Source: Streptomyces eurocidicus
GTDB taxonomy: Bacteria; Actinomycetota; Actinomycetes; Streptomycetales; Streptomycetaceae
Reading direction: 5' to 3'
DNA: 64,000 bases
Assembly: GCF_002891295.1 (NCBI RefSeq)
Contig: NZ_LGUI01000012.1
Span: 62,001-126,000, forward strand
The translations under genes were made by a program, and so were the position numbers. The notes under the pieces were generated by a model that saw only the letters and a program-made list of their open reading frames with translations, was not told where the DNA came from and ran no database searches. Below are positions 50,009 to 58,384 of this stretch, piece after piece. The stretch's first letter is position 1. Each line of letters begins with the position of its first letter.

Positions 50009-51285
50009 GCGCGGGCCTCCGAGGTTGTCTTCACCGTACGGGCCGCCTTGCGGGCGGCCAGTTCACGGGCCCGGGCGCGGGCCCAGGTCTCCGCTTGCAG
50101 GACGTCCGGGACCGTGAGCAGGGTTCCCGAGGCGGGGGTGCCGTGTTCCGCCACCACCTCGGCGACGGTATCGACAATCCCATTGAACGGCAGCGCGCCG
50201 GCCAGGAAGGCGTCGACGCACTCCTCGTTGGCCGCGTTGAACACGGCGGGCGCCGTGCCGCCCAGGTCACCGACGTGCCGGGCGAGGCCGACCGAGGGGA
50301 ACGCCTCCTCGTCGAGCGGGAAGAACTCCCAGGTGGAAGCCTTGGACCAGTCGAAGGCCGGGGCCGCGTCCGGGACCCGCTCCGGCCAGCCGAGACCGAT
50401 GGCGATGGGGCCGCGCATATCGGGCGGGGTCGCCTGGGCGAGCGTGGAGCCGTCCGTGAACTCCACCATCGAGTGGACGTAGGACTGCGGGTGGACGACG
50501 ACCTCGATGCGGTCGAAGGGGATGTCGTAGAGCAGGTGCGCCTCGATCACCTCCAGGCCCTTGTTGACCAGGGTGGCGGAGTTGACCGTGATCACCGGGC
50601 CCATGGACCAGGTCGGGTGGGCGAGGGCGTCCGAAGGGGTGACGGAGGCCAGCTCCGCCTTCGTCCGGCCGCGGAAGGGGCCGCCCGAGGCGGTGACGAC
50701 CAGCTTGCGGACCTCGGCGCGGGTGCCGCCGAGCAGGGCCTGGAAGAGCGCGGCGTGCTCGGAGTCGACCGGGATGATCTGGCCCGGCTTGGCCAGCTTC
50801 TTGACCAGCGGGCCGCCGACGATCAGCGACTCCTTGTTGGCCAGCGCCAGGGTGCGGCCCGCCTCCAGGGCGGCGAGGGTCGGCGCGAGGCCGATGGAGC
50901 CGGTGATGCCGTTGAGAACGGTGTGGCACTCGCTCCGGGCGAGCTCGGTGGCCGCCTCGGGGCCCGCGAGGATCTCCGGCAGCGGCTCGGTCCCGTACTG
51001 CGCCACCAGCGCCTCGCGCAGCGCGGGGGCCTTGTCGGCCTGCGCGACGGCCACGGCGCGGACCCGCAGCCGCCGGGCCTGCTCGGCCAGGAGCCCCACC
51101 CGGCCGCCGGCGGCGGACAGGGCCGTCACCGTGAAGCGGTCGGGGTTGCGGAGCACGAGGTCGATGGCCTGGGTCCCGATCGAGCCGGTCGAGCCGAGGA
51201 TCACGATCTCGCGCGGCGCCCCGGGAGCGGTGGGGGCGGCGTAGCGCAGGTGCGGGTCAGCGAGGGAGTCCGTCATGGGCTCCAT
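50005..51285 (-). CDS. dxr: 1-deoxy-D-xylulose 5-phosphate reductoisomerase
   Basis: First committed MEP-pathway enzyme (DXP to MEP, NADPH). 426 residues. NADPH site ILGSTGSIGTQAIDL, metal/substrate motif PVDSEHAALFQALLGG, TASGGPFRGRT, and HPTWSMGPVITVNSATL. The ATG 51285 start has GGAAGA at 7 bases; ATG 51276 (MTDSLADPH) is a close alternative. Overlaps rseP by 4 bases. The same frame extends upstream through the acyl-CoA dehydrogenase gene but is not coding there. Confidence 0.97.
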   Translation of the reverse strand: MEPMTDSLADPHLRYAAPTAPGAPREIVILGSTGSIGTQAIDLVLRNPDRFTVTALSAAGGRVGLLAEQARRLRVRAVAVAQADKAPALREALVAQYGTEPLPEILAGPEAATELARSECHTVLNGITGSIGLAPTLAALEAGRTLALANKESLIVGGPLVKKLAKPGQIIPVDSEHAALFQALLGGTRAEVRKLVVTASGGPFRGRTKAELASVTPSDALAHPTWSMGPVITVNSATLVNKGLEVIEAHLLYDIPFDRIEVVVHPQSYVHSMVEFTDGSTLAQATPPDMRGPIAIGLGWPERVPDAAPAFDWSKASTWEFFPLDEEAFPSVGLARHVGDLGGTAPAVFNAANEECVDAFLAGALPFNGIVDTVAEVVAEHGTPASGTLLTVPDVLQAETWARARARELAARKAARTVKTTSEARA

Positions 51286-51398
51286 TGTTACGTCTTCCGG
51301 CCGGTGGGCGGACAGGGATCCCCCCGCCCGGCCACCGTGGCGGAACATTTGCGTCCGGAGGGCGCCCCGGGCGGGCCCCGGGGCGCTCCCGGCGGGCG

Positions 51399-53333
51399 TC
51401 AGCGGATGGGCCGGTGGACGTTGTCGGTGGTGGCGGGGCCCGGGGTGGCGTCGGCGATCCAGGGGCCCGCGCCGCTGGGGTCGACGATGCCGGCCTCCAG
51501 CCACTCGTAGGAGCCCGCGAGCACACCGGAGACGAGCTTGCGGTCGAGGTCGTCGGTGTTGGTCCACAGCCGCCCGAAGAGCTCCTCGACCCGGATCCTG
51601 GCCTGCCGGCAGAAGACGTCGGCCAGCTCGTACGCCTCGCGGCCGTGCTCGCCCTCGGTGCGCAGCCGCTCGGCGCGGACGCACGCGGCGCTCATGGCGA
51701 AGAGCTCGGCCCCGATGTCGACGACGCGGCCGAGGAAGCCCTGCTTGGTCTCCATCCGGCCCTGCCAGCGCGACATGGCGTAGAAGGTCGAGCGGGCGAG
51801 CTTGCGCGAGGAGCGCTCGACGTAGCGCAGATGACCGGCCAGGTCGCGGTGGCCGGCCGGGTGGAACGCGGTGTACGTGGTCGGCAGCTGGCCGGGGCCC
51901 GCGACGAGCCTGGGCAGCCAGCGGGCGTAGAAGCCGCCCGCGCGGGCTCCGGCGCGGGCCTTGTCGCCGAGGGACTTCTCGGGGTCGATGAGGTCTCCGG
52001 CGACCGCGAGGTGGGCGTCGACGGCCTCGCGGGCGATCAGCAGGTGCATGATCTCGGTGGAGCCCTCGAAGATGCGGTTGATGCGGGAGTCGCGCAGCAT
52101 CTGCTCGGCGGGGACGGCGCGCTCGCCGCGGGCGGCCAGCGAGGCGGCGGTCTCGTAGCCCCGGCCGCCGCGGATCTGGACCAGCTCGTCCATCATCAGC
52201 CAGGCCATCTCGCTGGAGTAGAGCTTGGCGAGGGCGGCCTCGATCCGGATGTCGTTGCGGTTCTCGTCGGCCATCTGGCCGGAGAGGTCGAGGACCGCCT
52301 CCAGGGCGAAGGTCGTCGCGGCGATGAAGGAGATCTTGGCGCCCACGGCCTCGTGCTCGGCGATGGACTTGCCCCACTGCTCGCGCGCCGCCGACCACTC
52401 GCGGGCGATCTTCAGCGCCCATTTGCCCCCGGCGACGCACATGGCGGGGATGGACAGGCGGCCGGTGTTGAGCGTGGTCAGGGCGATCTTCAGACCGGCG
52501 CCCTCGGGGCCGATGCGGTGCGCGGCGGGCACCCGGACCCGGTGGAAGCGGGTGACGCCGTTCTCGATGCCGCGCAGGCCCATGAAGGCGTTGCGGTGCT
52601 CGACGGTGACGCCCTCGGCGGCGGCCTCGACGACGAAGGCCGTGATGCCGCCCTTGTGGCCCTCGCTCTTCGGGACCCTGGCCATCACCACGAGCAGGTC
52701 GGCGACGACGCCGTTGGTGGTCCAGAGCTTGACGCCGTCCAGGACGTAGTCGTCGCCGTCGGGGACGGCGGAGGTGGCCAGCCGGGCGGGGTCGGATCCC
52801 ACGTCCGGCTCGGTCAGCAGGAAGGCCGTGATGTCGGTGCGGGCGCAGCGCGGCAGGAAGGCGTCCTTCTGCTCCTGGGTGCCGAAGAGCTTCAGCGGCT
52901 GGGGGACGCCGATGGACTGGTGGGCGGAGAGCAGGGCGCCGACGGCGGGGCTGACGGAGCCGACCAGGGCGAGCGCCTTGTTGTAGTAGACGGAGGTGAG
53001 GCCGAGTCCGCCGTACTTGATGTCGATCTTCATGCCGAGGGCGCCGAGCTCCTTGAGCCCGTTGACCGTCTCGTCCGGGATCTTGGCCTCGCGCTCGATG
53101 CGGGCGCCGTCGATGCGGGTCTCGCAGAAGTCGCGGAGCTTGGTGAGGAACTCCTCGCCGCGCCGGACGTCCTCCGGCTCGGGCGTCGGATGCGGGTGGA
53201 TCAGGTCCAGGCGGAACCGGCCGAGGAAGAGCTCCTTGGCGAAGCTGGGCTTCTTCCAGTCCTGTTCCCGGGCCGCTTCGGCGACCTGGCGTGCTTCGCG
53301 TTCGGAGACCGGTCGTACGGATGGTGCGGTCAT
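51399..53333 (-). CDS. Acyl-CoA dehydrogenase
   Basis: FAD enzyme of fatty-acid beta-oxidation; 644 residues, long VLCAD/ACAD9-like form. FAD/acyl motifs LLTEPDVGSDPARLAT and WTTNGVVADLLVVMAR, ALTTLNTGRLSIPAMCVAGGK, and the catalytic Glu in RIFEGSTEIMHLL. A C-terminal ~200-residue helical extension follows. GAGGTG precedes ATG 53333. Single-gene unit. Confidence 0.94.
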   Translation of the reverse strand: MTAPSVRPVSEREARQVAEAAREQDWKKPSFAKELFLGRFRLDLIHPHPTPEPEDVRRGEEFLTKLRDFCETRIDGARIEREAKIPDETVNGLKELGALGMKIDIKYGGLGLTSVYYNKALALVGSVSPAVGALLSAHQSIGVPQPLKLFGTQEQKDAFLPRCARTDITAFLLTEPDVGSDPARLATSAVPDGDDYVLDGVKLWTTNGVVADLLVVMARVPKSEGHKGGITAFVVEAAAEGVTVEHRNAFMGLRGIENGVTRFHRVRVPAAHRIGPEGAGLKIALTTLNTGRLSIPAMCVAGGKWALKIAREWSAAREQWGKSIAEHEAVGAKISFIAATTFALEAVLDLSGQMADENRNDIRIEAALAKLYSSEMAWLMMDELVQIRGGRGYETAASLAARGERAVPAEQMLRDSRINRIFEGSTEIMHLLIAREAVDAHLAVAGDLIDPEKSLGDKARAGARAGGFYARWLPRLVAGPGQLPTTYTAFHPAGHRDLAGHLRYVERSSRKLARSTFYAMSRWQGRMETKQGFLGRVVDIGAELFAMSAACVRAERLRTEGEHGREAYELADVFCRQARIRVEELFGRLWTNTDDLDRKLVSGVLAGSYEWLEAGIVDPSGAGPWIADATPGPATTDNVHRPIR

Positions 53334-53438
53334 CAGGCACCTCGCCGCGTGAGTCGGGGCCGTCCCGGTCGGCTACCGACCGGTGCTACTCGACCGTATC
53401 TACCCGATTCGACGTACCTCTACCAGTCCTCGCGCAAC

Positions 53439-53476
53439 GATCCGGCCCCTCACCCGGGCGGGTGAGGGGCCGGATC
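53439..53476 (-). terminator. Terminator after the oxidoreductase gene
   Basis: Perfect 16-bp stem GATCCGGCCCCTCACC / GGTGAGGGGCCGGATC with loop CGGGCG, 13 bases past the stop of the gene at 53490. Confidence 0.9.
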
Positions 53477-53489
53477 CCGGGTCCCGGCG

Positions 53490-54452
53490 TCAGTCGACGG
53501 ACAGGACGATCTTGCCGGTGGTACGGCCCGTCTCGCCCAGTTCGTGGGCCTTGGCGGCCTCTGCCAGCGGCAGGACGGCGGCGACCTCGGTCCGCAGCCG
53601 GCCGGACTCGACGAGCTCGGTGATGCCGCGCAGGCCCGCGAGGTCGGGTTCGACCATCATGCGGACGGCGAGCAGACCGCGGTCGCGGGCCTCCGCGAGC
53701 ACCGGCTCGGTCAGGGGCAGCAGGGAGACGAGGGTGCCGCCGGGGCGCAGGGTACGCAGGGAACGGGCGGGGTAGTCGCCGCCGATGGCCTCCAGGACGA
53801 CGTCGACGTCGCTCACGGCCTCGGCGAAGTCCCGCTCGCGGTAGTCGATCAGCTCGTCGGCGCCCAGGCCGCGCAGGAAGTCGTGCTTGGCGGCGCTCGC
53901 CGTGCCGATGACGTACGCGCCGCGGGCCTTGGCGATCTGCACGGCCAGGTGGCCGACCCCGCCGGCCGCCGCGTGGATCAGGACGCGCTGCCCCTCGGCC
54001 ACCCCGGCCGTGTCGACGAGCGCCTGCCAGGCCGTCAGGGCGGCCAGCGGCAGGGCGGCGGCCTGAACGTGGTCGAGGCCGCGCGGCCGGGGCGCGAAGT
54101 GCCGGGCGGGCGCGGTGACGTACTGGGCGTAGGCACCGGCCGGGTGCGGGAAACGGGGCATGCCGTAGACCTCGTCGCCCACGGCGTGCACGGTCACGCC
54201 GTCCCCGACCGCCTCGACCGTGCCGGAGACGTCGAAGCCGAGGATGAAGGGCGTGGTCTCGCCGGTGTAGAAGGAGCCGCGCTCCCGGGTCTTCCAGTCG
54301 ACCGGGTTGACCCCCGCGGCGCGCACCCGCACCAGGACCTCGCCGGGGCGGAGCTCGGGGCGGTCGGTCTCGACCTGGCGCAGCACCTCGGGGCCGCCGG
54401 CGGTCTCCTGCCGGACGGCGAGCATGCGGGCGGGGGTGGCGGGGGCGTTCAT
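53490..54452 (-). CDS. NADP-dependent quinone-oxidoreductase-like protein (zinc-independent MDR)
   Basis: 320 residues. GroES-like domain (RAAGVNPVDWKTRERG, FDVSGTVEAVGDGV, GDEVYGMP) and Rossmann domain AAAGGVGHLAVQIAKARGAYVIGTAS, with GADELIDYRE. No structural-zinc Cys cluster, so quinone-reductase type. Start ATG 54452 with AAGGAGCCCC upstream; the longer frame to 54602 has low-complexity sequence. Substrate unknown. Confidence 0.9.
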   Translation of the reverse strand: MNAPATPARMLAVRQETAGGPEVLRQVETDRPELRPGEVLVRVRAAGVNPVDWKTRERGSFYTGETTPFILGFDVSGTVEAVGDGVTVHAVGDEVYGMPRFPHPAGAYAQYVTAPARHFAPRPRGLDHVQAAALPLAALTAWQALVDTAGVAEGQRVLIHAAAGGVGHLAVQIAKARGAYVIGTASAAKHDFLRGLGADELIDYRERDFAEAVSDVDVVLEAIGGDYPARSLRTLRPGGTLVSLLPLTEPVLAEARDRGLLAVRMMVEPDLAGLRGITELVESGRLRTEVAAVLPLAEAAKAHELGETGRTTGKIVLSVD

Positions 54453-54582
54453 GGGGGCTCCTTGCGGTCGTGCCGTTCGATGGCTCCAGACTTCCGGAGG
54501 CGGCGACGGGGCGACGAGTGGCCTGACTGTCATGATGCGCAAGGATCGGGCCATGGGGTGGTGGCCGGGACGGCGTACGCGA

Positions 54583-54623
54583 ACGGCCGGTCCGGCACCC
54601 ACCCGTGGTGCCGGACCGGCCGT
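54583..54623. terminator. Terminator after the aldehyde dehydrogenase gene
   Basis: Perfect 16-bp stem ACGGCCGGTCCGGCAC / GTGCCGGACCGGCCGT with a 9-base loop, 45 bases past the stop at 54668. Confidence 0.85.
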
Positions 54624-54667
54624 CCCGCTCGCTTCCCCGCGCCGTCCCGTGGCGGGGTCCTACATGG

Positions 54668-56113
54668 CTAGAGGGCCAGGCCCGTCAGGACCAGCACCCG
54701 CTCGTAGGTGTAGTCGTCCATCGCGTAGCGGACGCCCTCGCGGCCGACGCCGGACTGCTTGGCACCGCCGTAAGGCATCTGGTCGGCGCGGTAGGACGGC
54801 ACGTCGCCGATGATCACGCCGCCGGTCTCCAGCGCGCGGTGGGCGCGGAAGGCCGTCTGCAGGTCGTGCGTGAAGACGCCCGCCTGGAGACCGTAAGGCG
54901 AGTCGTTGACGGCGGCGAAGGCCGCGGCCTCGCCGTCCACCCGGGAGAGGGTGAGGACCGGTCCGAAGACCTCCTCGCACGCGAGGGTCACGTCCGCCGG
55001 GAGGTCCGCGAGGACGGTCGGGGCGTAGGTGGCGCCGTCGCGCTTGCCGCCCGCGAGGAGCGTGGCGCCCGCGGCGACGGCCTCGTCCACCCAGGACTCG
55101 ACGCGCTTGGCGGCGTCCTCGCTGACCAGCGGGCCGACGTCGGTGGCCGCGTCGGACGGGTCACCGGTGACCTGCGCCTCGACGGCCGCGACGACCTTGG
55201 GGACCAGCCGCTCGTACAGCGAGGCATCGGCGATGACGCGCTGCACGGAGATGCAGGACTGGCCGCCCTGGTAGTTGGAGAAGGTGGCGATGCGCTGCGC
55301 CGCCCAGTCCAGGTCCTCCTCCGAGGACCAGTCGGCGAGGACGACGGCCGCGCCGTTGCCGCCGAGCTCCAGGGTGACGTGCTTGCGCGGCGCGGAGTCG
55401 AGGATCGACCAGCCGACCGGGCCCGAGCCGGTGAAGGAGATGACCGGCAGGCGCTCGTCCTGGACGAGGGCGGGCATCCGGTCGTTCGGGACCGGCAGCA
55501 CGCTCCAGGAACCGGCCGGCAGGTCGGTCTCGGCGAGGATCTCGCCCAGGACCAGGGAGGAGATCGGGGTCGCCGGCGCGGGCTTGAGGATGATCGGGGT
55601 GCCGACGGCGATGGCCGGGGCGACCTTGTGCGCGCTCAGGTTGAGCGGGAAGTTGAAGGGCGCGATGCCGAGGACGGTGCCGCGCGGGAAGCGGCGCGTC
55701 AGCGCGAGGCGGCCGGTGCCGCCGGCGTCGGTGTCCAGGCGCTGGGCGTCACCGGCGTTGAACCGGCGGGCCTCCTCGGCGGCCCAGCGGAAGACGGAGA
55801 CGGCGCGGCCGACCTCGCCGCGCGCCCACTTGATGGGCTTGCCGTTCTCGGCCGAGATCAGCTGGGCGATCTCCTCGGTGCGCTCGGTGAGCCGCGCGGC
55901 GACGTGGTCGAGGGCGGCGGTCCGGACGTGCGCGGGCGTGGCGGCGAACTCGTCACGGACGGCGTGCGCGGCGGCCACGGCCTCCTCGACCTGCGCCTCG
56001 GTGGGCACGCTCACGGTGCCGACGAGACGGCCGTCCCAGGAGTTCGTGACGTCGAAGGTCTCCTCGCCGGTGGCCTCACGGCCGGCCAGCCAGAACGCGT
56101 GGGGAGCAGTCAC
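54668..56113 (-). CDS. Aldehyde dehydrogenase family protein
   Basis: NAD(P)-dependent oxidation of an aldehyde. 481 residues with ILKPAPATPISSLVLGEIL, the general base Glu in VTLELGGNGAAVV, the nucleophile Cys in YQGGQSCISVQR, and CEEVFGPVL. Downstream of PucR and near gabT, a semialdehyde from GABA breakdown is a plausible substrate, but the sequence alone does not fix it. The ATG 56113 has GGAGG upstream. Confidence 0.93.
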   Translation of the reverse strand: MTAPHAFWLAGREATGEETFDVTNSWDGRLVGTVSVPTEAQVEEAVAAAHAVRDEFAATPAHVRTAALDHVAARLTERTEEIAQLISAENGKPIKWARGEVGRAVSVFRWAAEEARRFNAGDAQRLDTDAGGTGRLALTRRFPRGTVLGIAPFNFPLNLSAHKVAPAIAVGTPIILKPAPATPISSLVLGEILAETDLPAGSWSVLPVPNDRMPALVQDERLPVISFTGSGPVGWSILDSAPRKHVTLELGGNGAAVVLADWSSEEDLDWAAQRIATFSNYQGGQSCISVQRVIADASLYERLVPKVVAAVEAQVTGDPSDAATDVGPLVSEDAAKRVESWVDEAVAAGATLLAGGKRDGATYAPTVLADLPADVTLACEEVFGPVLTLSRVDGEAAAFAAVNDSPYGLQAGVFTHDLQTAFRAHRALETGGVIIGDVPSYRADQMPYGGAKQSGVGREGVRYAMDDYTYERVLVLTGLAL

Positions 56114-56587
56114 GGTTTTCCCTCCCGGGAGGTGTAGGTGATTTTGGCTCCCTCACCGTAGAGGGGGTGGGTCTTGGGGGGTGTTGTCCGGGATGGAGTG
56201 CGGGTGGGGGTGGGTGCGCCGCAATGGCGGGGTGGGGGGTGGGTTTTTCCCCAGCCCCGCCCCTTCCCTCCCCCAGCTACCGCTGGGAGGTGCCCCCATC
56301 CGGGGGCTTCGCCCCCAGGCCCCCTTTCCGTGCTGACGCGCGGTGTCCTCAAGCGCCGGACGGGCTGAGTTGTTGCCCGGAACCGGGCCAAGTGACAACC
56401 CTGTCCGGGTCGGAAGCCGAGCTCGGACAGGGCGAAAATCCAGCCCGGCTGGGGGCACCTCCTGGGGGCACCCCCAGCGGTAGCTGGGGGAGGTAGCCGG
56501 GGGAGATCGAGGCCACCGCGCGGCAGTGCGGAACCGGGGCCCGGGGGCTTGCCCCCGGTTCGGGAAGGGGCGGGGCCGGGGAAAGTC
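56114..56587. other. Spacer between pucR-type gene and aldehyde dehydrogenase
   Basis: 474 bases, mostly occupied by the modular repeat (56244-56585). The remaining ~130 bases next to the ALDH start should hold its promoter; no clear boxes were seen. No gene. Confidence 0.5.
56244..56585. repeat. Modular palindromic repeat, copy 4 (flanked by inverted ends)
   Basis: Ends TTTTCCCCAGCCCCGCCCC (56244) and its inverse GGGGCGGGGCCGGGGAAAG (56585). Inside are CCCCCAGCTACCGCTGGG and its inverse, two GGGGGCTT-GCCCCC hairpins, and half of the CGCCGGACGGGCTG palindrome. Largest of the four copies; it follows the PucR gene. Confidence 0.7.
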
Positions 56588-58243
56588 CTACTGCTGCCCC
56601 GACGTCGTCTTCAGGGCCAGCCACAGCTCCATCCGGACATCCGGGTCGTCCAGCGACCGCCCCAGGATCTCCTCCACCCTCCGCATCCGGTAGCGCAGCG
56701 TGTGGCGGTGGACGCCCAGGTCCGCGGCCGCCGCGTCCCACTGGCCGTGCCGGGAGAGCCAGGCCCGGAGGGAGGCGACCAGGTCGCCCCGGCCGGTGGC
56801 GTCGTGCTCGTACAGGGCGCGGAGCAGGCCGTCGGCGAAGGCGCGGACCGCGTCGTCGGCGAGCAGGGGGAGCACCGATCCGGCCGCGACCTCCTCGTGC
56901 TCGACCAGGACGCGGCCCCGGCGGCGGGCCACCGACAGGGCCTGTTCGGCCTGCCGGTAGGCGGCCGCGGCGGCGATGGGCCCGGCGGGGGCCGACAGGC
57001 CGACGACCAGGTCGCAGGGGGGTGCCGCCGCGCTGCGGTCGCGCGGCCGGGACTTCGTGCCCCGGCGGGCCTCTATGCCGCGCGCGTGCTCCGCGCAGGC
57101 GGCGACGGCCGCGCCGCCGTCGGGCGCGAGGACGATGAGGCGTTCGCCGTCCGGCACGGTCAGCACCGCCTCGGCCACCCGGCCCGCCGCCGTCTCCACC
57201 GCGTCGGCGAGCAGCCCCAGCGGATCGGCCGGGACCGGTACGGCCTCGCCCGCCGGCCCGTCGCCCTCCTCGGCGGGCGGCGGCTCGGTCACGGCCTCGG
57301 CGACCAGCACCCGGAAGGGGGCGTCCAGCAGCTCGCCGTACAGATCGCCCGCGACGGCCCGCGCGTGGTCCGGCTCGCCCGCCAGCAGCATCCGCAGCAC
57401 CGCCGCGCCCAGCCGCTGCTCGGCGTCCTGGAGGGCGCGGGAGCGCTCGGTGGTGAGGGTGAGGAGGGCGATCGCGGACTGGACGGCGTAGCGCTCGGCG
57501 GTGCCCAGCGGGGCGGCCGTGCCCACGGCGAGGACGCCCCTGGCCCGGCGGCCGGAGCCGAGGGACTGGAGCTCGACGCGGTCGGCGCCCTCCTCGGCGG
57601 GGTCGCTGCCCAGGACGGCGGTCGCGGGCGCGGGGCGCTCCCGGAGCCGCTCGACGTCCCGGCCCAGCCGGGCGGCGCGGCGGGCCGCCCACTCCGGGGC
57701 GGCCGCGACGACGGCGCCGGACGCGTCGTAGAGCGCGGCCCAGCCGTCCAGGTGCACGGCGAGCCGGGCCAGCAGCGCGGCCGGGCCCTCGGCGCCGACG
57801 GCCGCCCGGGTCAGCTCCCGCTGGGCCTCGAAGCCCGCGGTGACCGCGCGGTACTGGTCGGCGGCGATGGCGGCCGACACGGCCTTGCTGATGGCGAGGA
57901 ACGGTGTGCGCCGGGGCACCTCCAGCAGCGGCAGCCCCTCCGTCTCGGCGGCCTCGATCAGCGCCTCGGGCACCTGCTCGTAGTTGACGCCGACGGCGAA
58001 GCCCAGCCCCACGACGCCGGCCCGGACCAGCCGGCGGACGTAGCCCCGCATCTCCTGCCGGTCCTCCGCGTCGATCTTCATCGCGGTGATCAGCAGGAGC
58101 TCCCCGCCGTCCATCCACGGCACGGGGTCGGCCAGCTCGCTGACGTGCGCCCAGCGGACGGGGGTGTCCAGCCGGTCCTCCCCCGCGAGCACGGCGAGCT
58201 TGAGCGCGGAGTGGTGGACGAGGGAGGCGAGCGTAGGAGGCAT
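56588..58243 (-). CDS. PucR-family transcriptional regulator
   Basis: 551 residues. The N-terminal PucR domain (MPPTLASLVHHSALKLAVLAGEDRLD, GGELLLITAM, FAVGVNYEQVPEALIEAAE) is followed by a GGDEF-like middle and the C-terminal HTH GQWDAAAADLGVHRHTLRYRMRRVEEILG. PucR-type proteins control purine or GABA catabolism; the neighbouring ALDH and gabT point to GABA. Start ATG 58243 follows GAAGGTGTC; the longer frame is non-conserved. Confidence 0.92.
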   Translation of the reverse strand: MPPTLASLVHHSALKLAVLAGEDRLDTPVRWAHVSELADPVPWMDGGELLLITAMKIDAEDRQEMRGYVRRLVRAGVVGLGFAVGVNYEQVPEALIEAAETEGLPLLEVPRRTPFLAISKAVSAAIAADQYRAVTAGFEAQRELTRAAVGAEGPAALLARLAVHLDGWAALYDASGAVVAAAPEWAARRAARLGRDVERLRERPAPATAVLGSDPAEEGADRVELQSLGSGRRARGVLAVGTAAPLGTAERYAVQSAIALLTLTTERSRALQDAEQRLGAAVLRMLLAGEPDHARAVAGDLYGELLDAPFRVLVAEAVTEPPPAEEGDGPAGEAVPVPADPLGLLADAVETAAGRVAEAVLTVPDGERLIVLAPDGGAAVAACAEHARGIEARRGTKSRPRDRSAAAPPCDLVVGLSAPAGPIAAAAAYRQAEQALSVARRRGRVLVEHEEVAAGSVLPLLADDAVRAFADGLLRALYEHDATGRGDLVASLRAWLSRHGQWDAAAADLGVHRHTLRYRMRRVEEILGRSLDDPDVRMELWLALKTTSGQQ

Positions 58244-58384
58244 GACACCTTCGGGAGGGCCGACGAATACGCCGTCCCGTATGAACGGCTGCTCCCGATT
58301 CTGCCTCAGTGGAGGATTGGCCGGGCACGCGAACACCGCCCTCCGGACGATCCGCCCGCCCGGCCCGGGGGCGCCGGGCACGGG

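Noticed and set aside
51400..53340. Extension of the dxr frame upstream to 53340
   Set aside because: The upstream part overlaps the intact acyl-CoA dehydrogenase in another frame and is Arg/Pro-rich. Dxr itself begins at ~51285.
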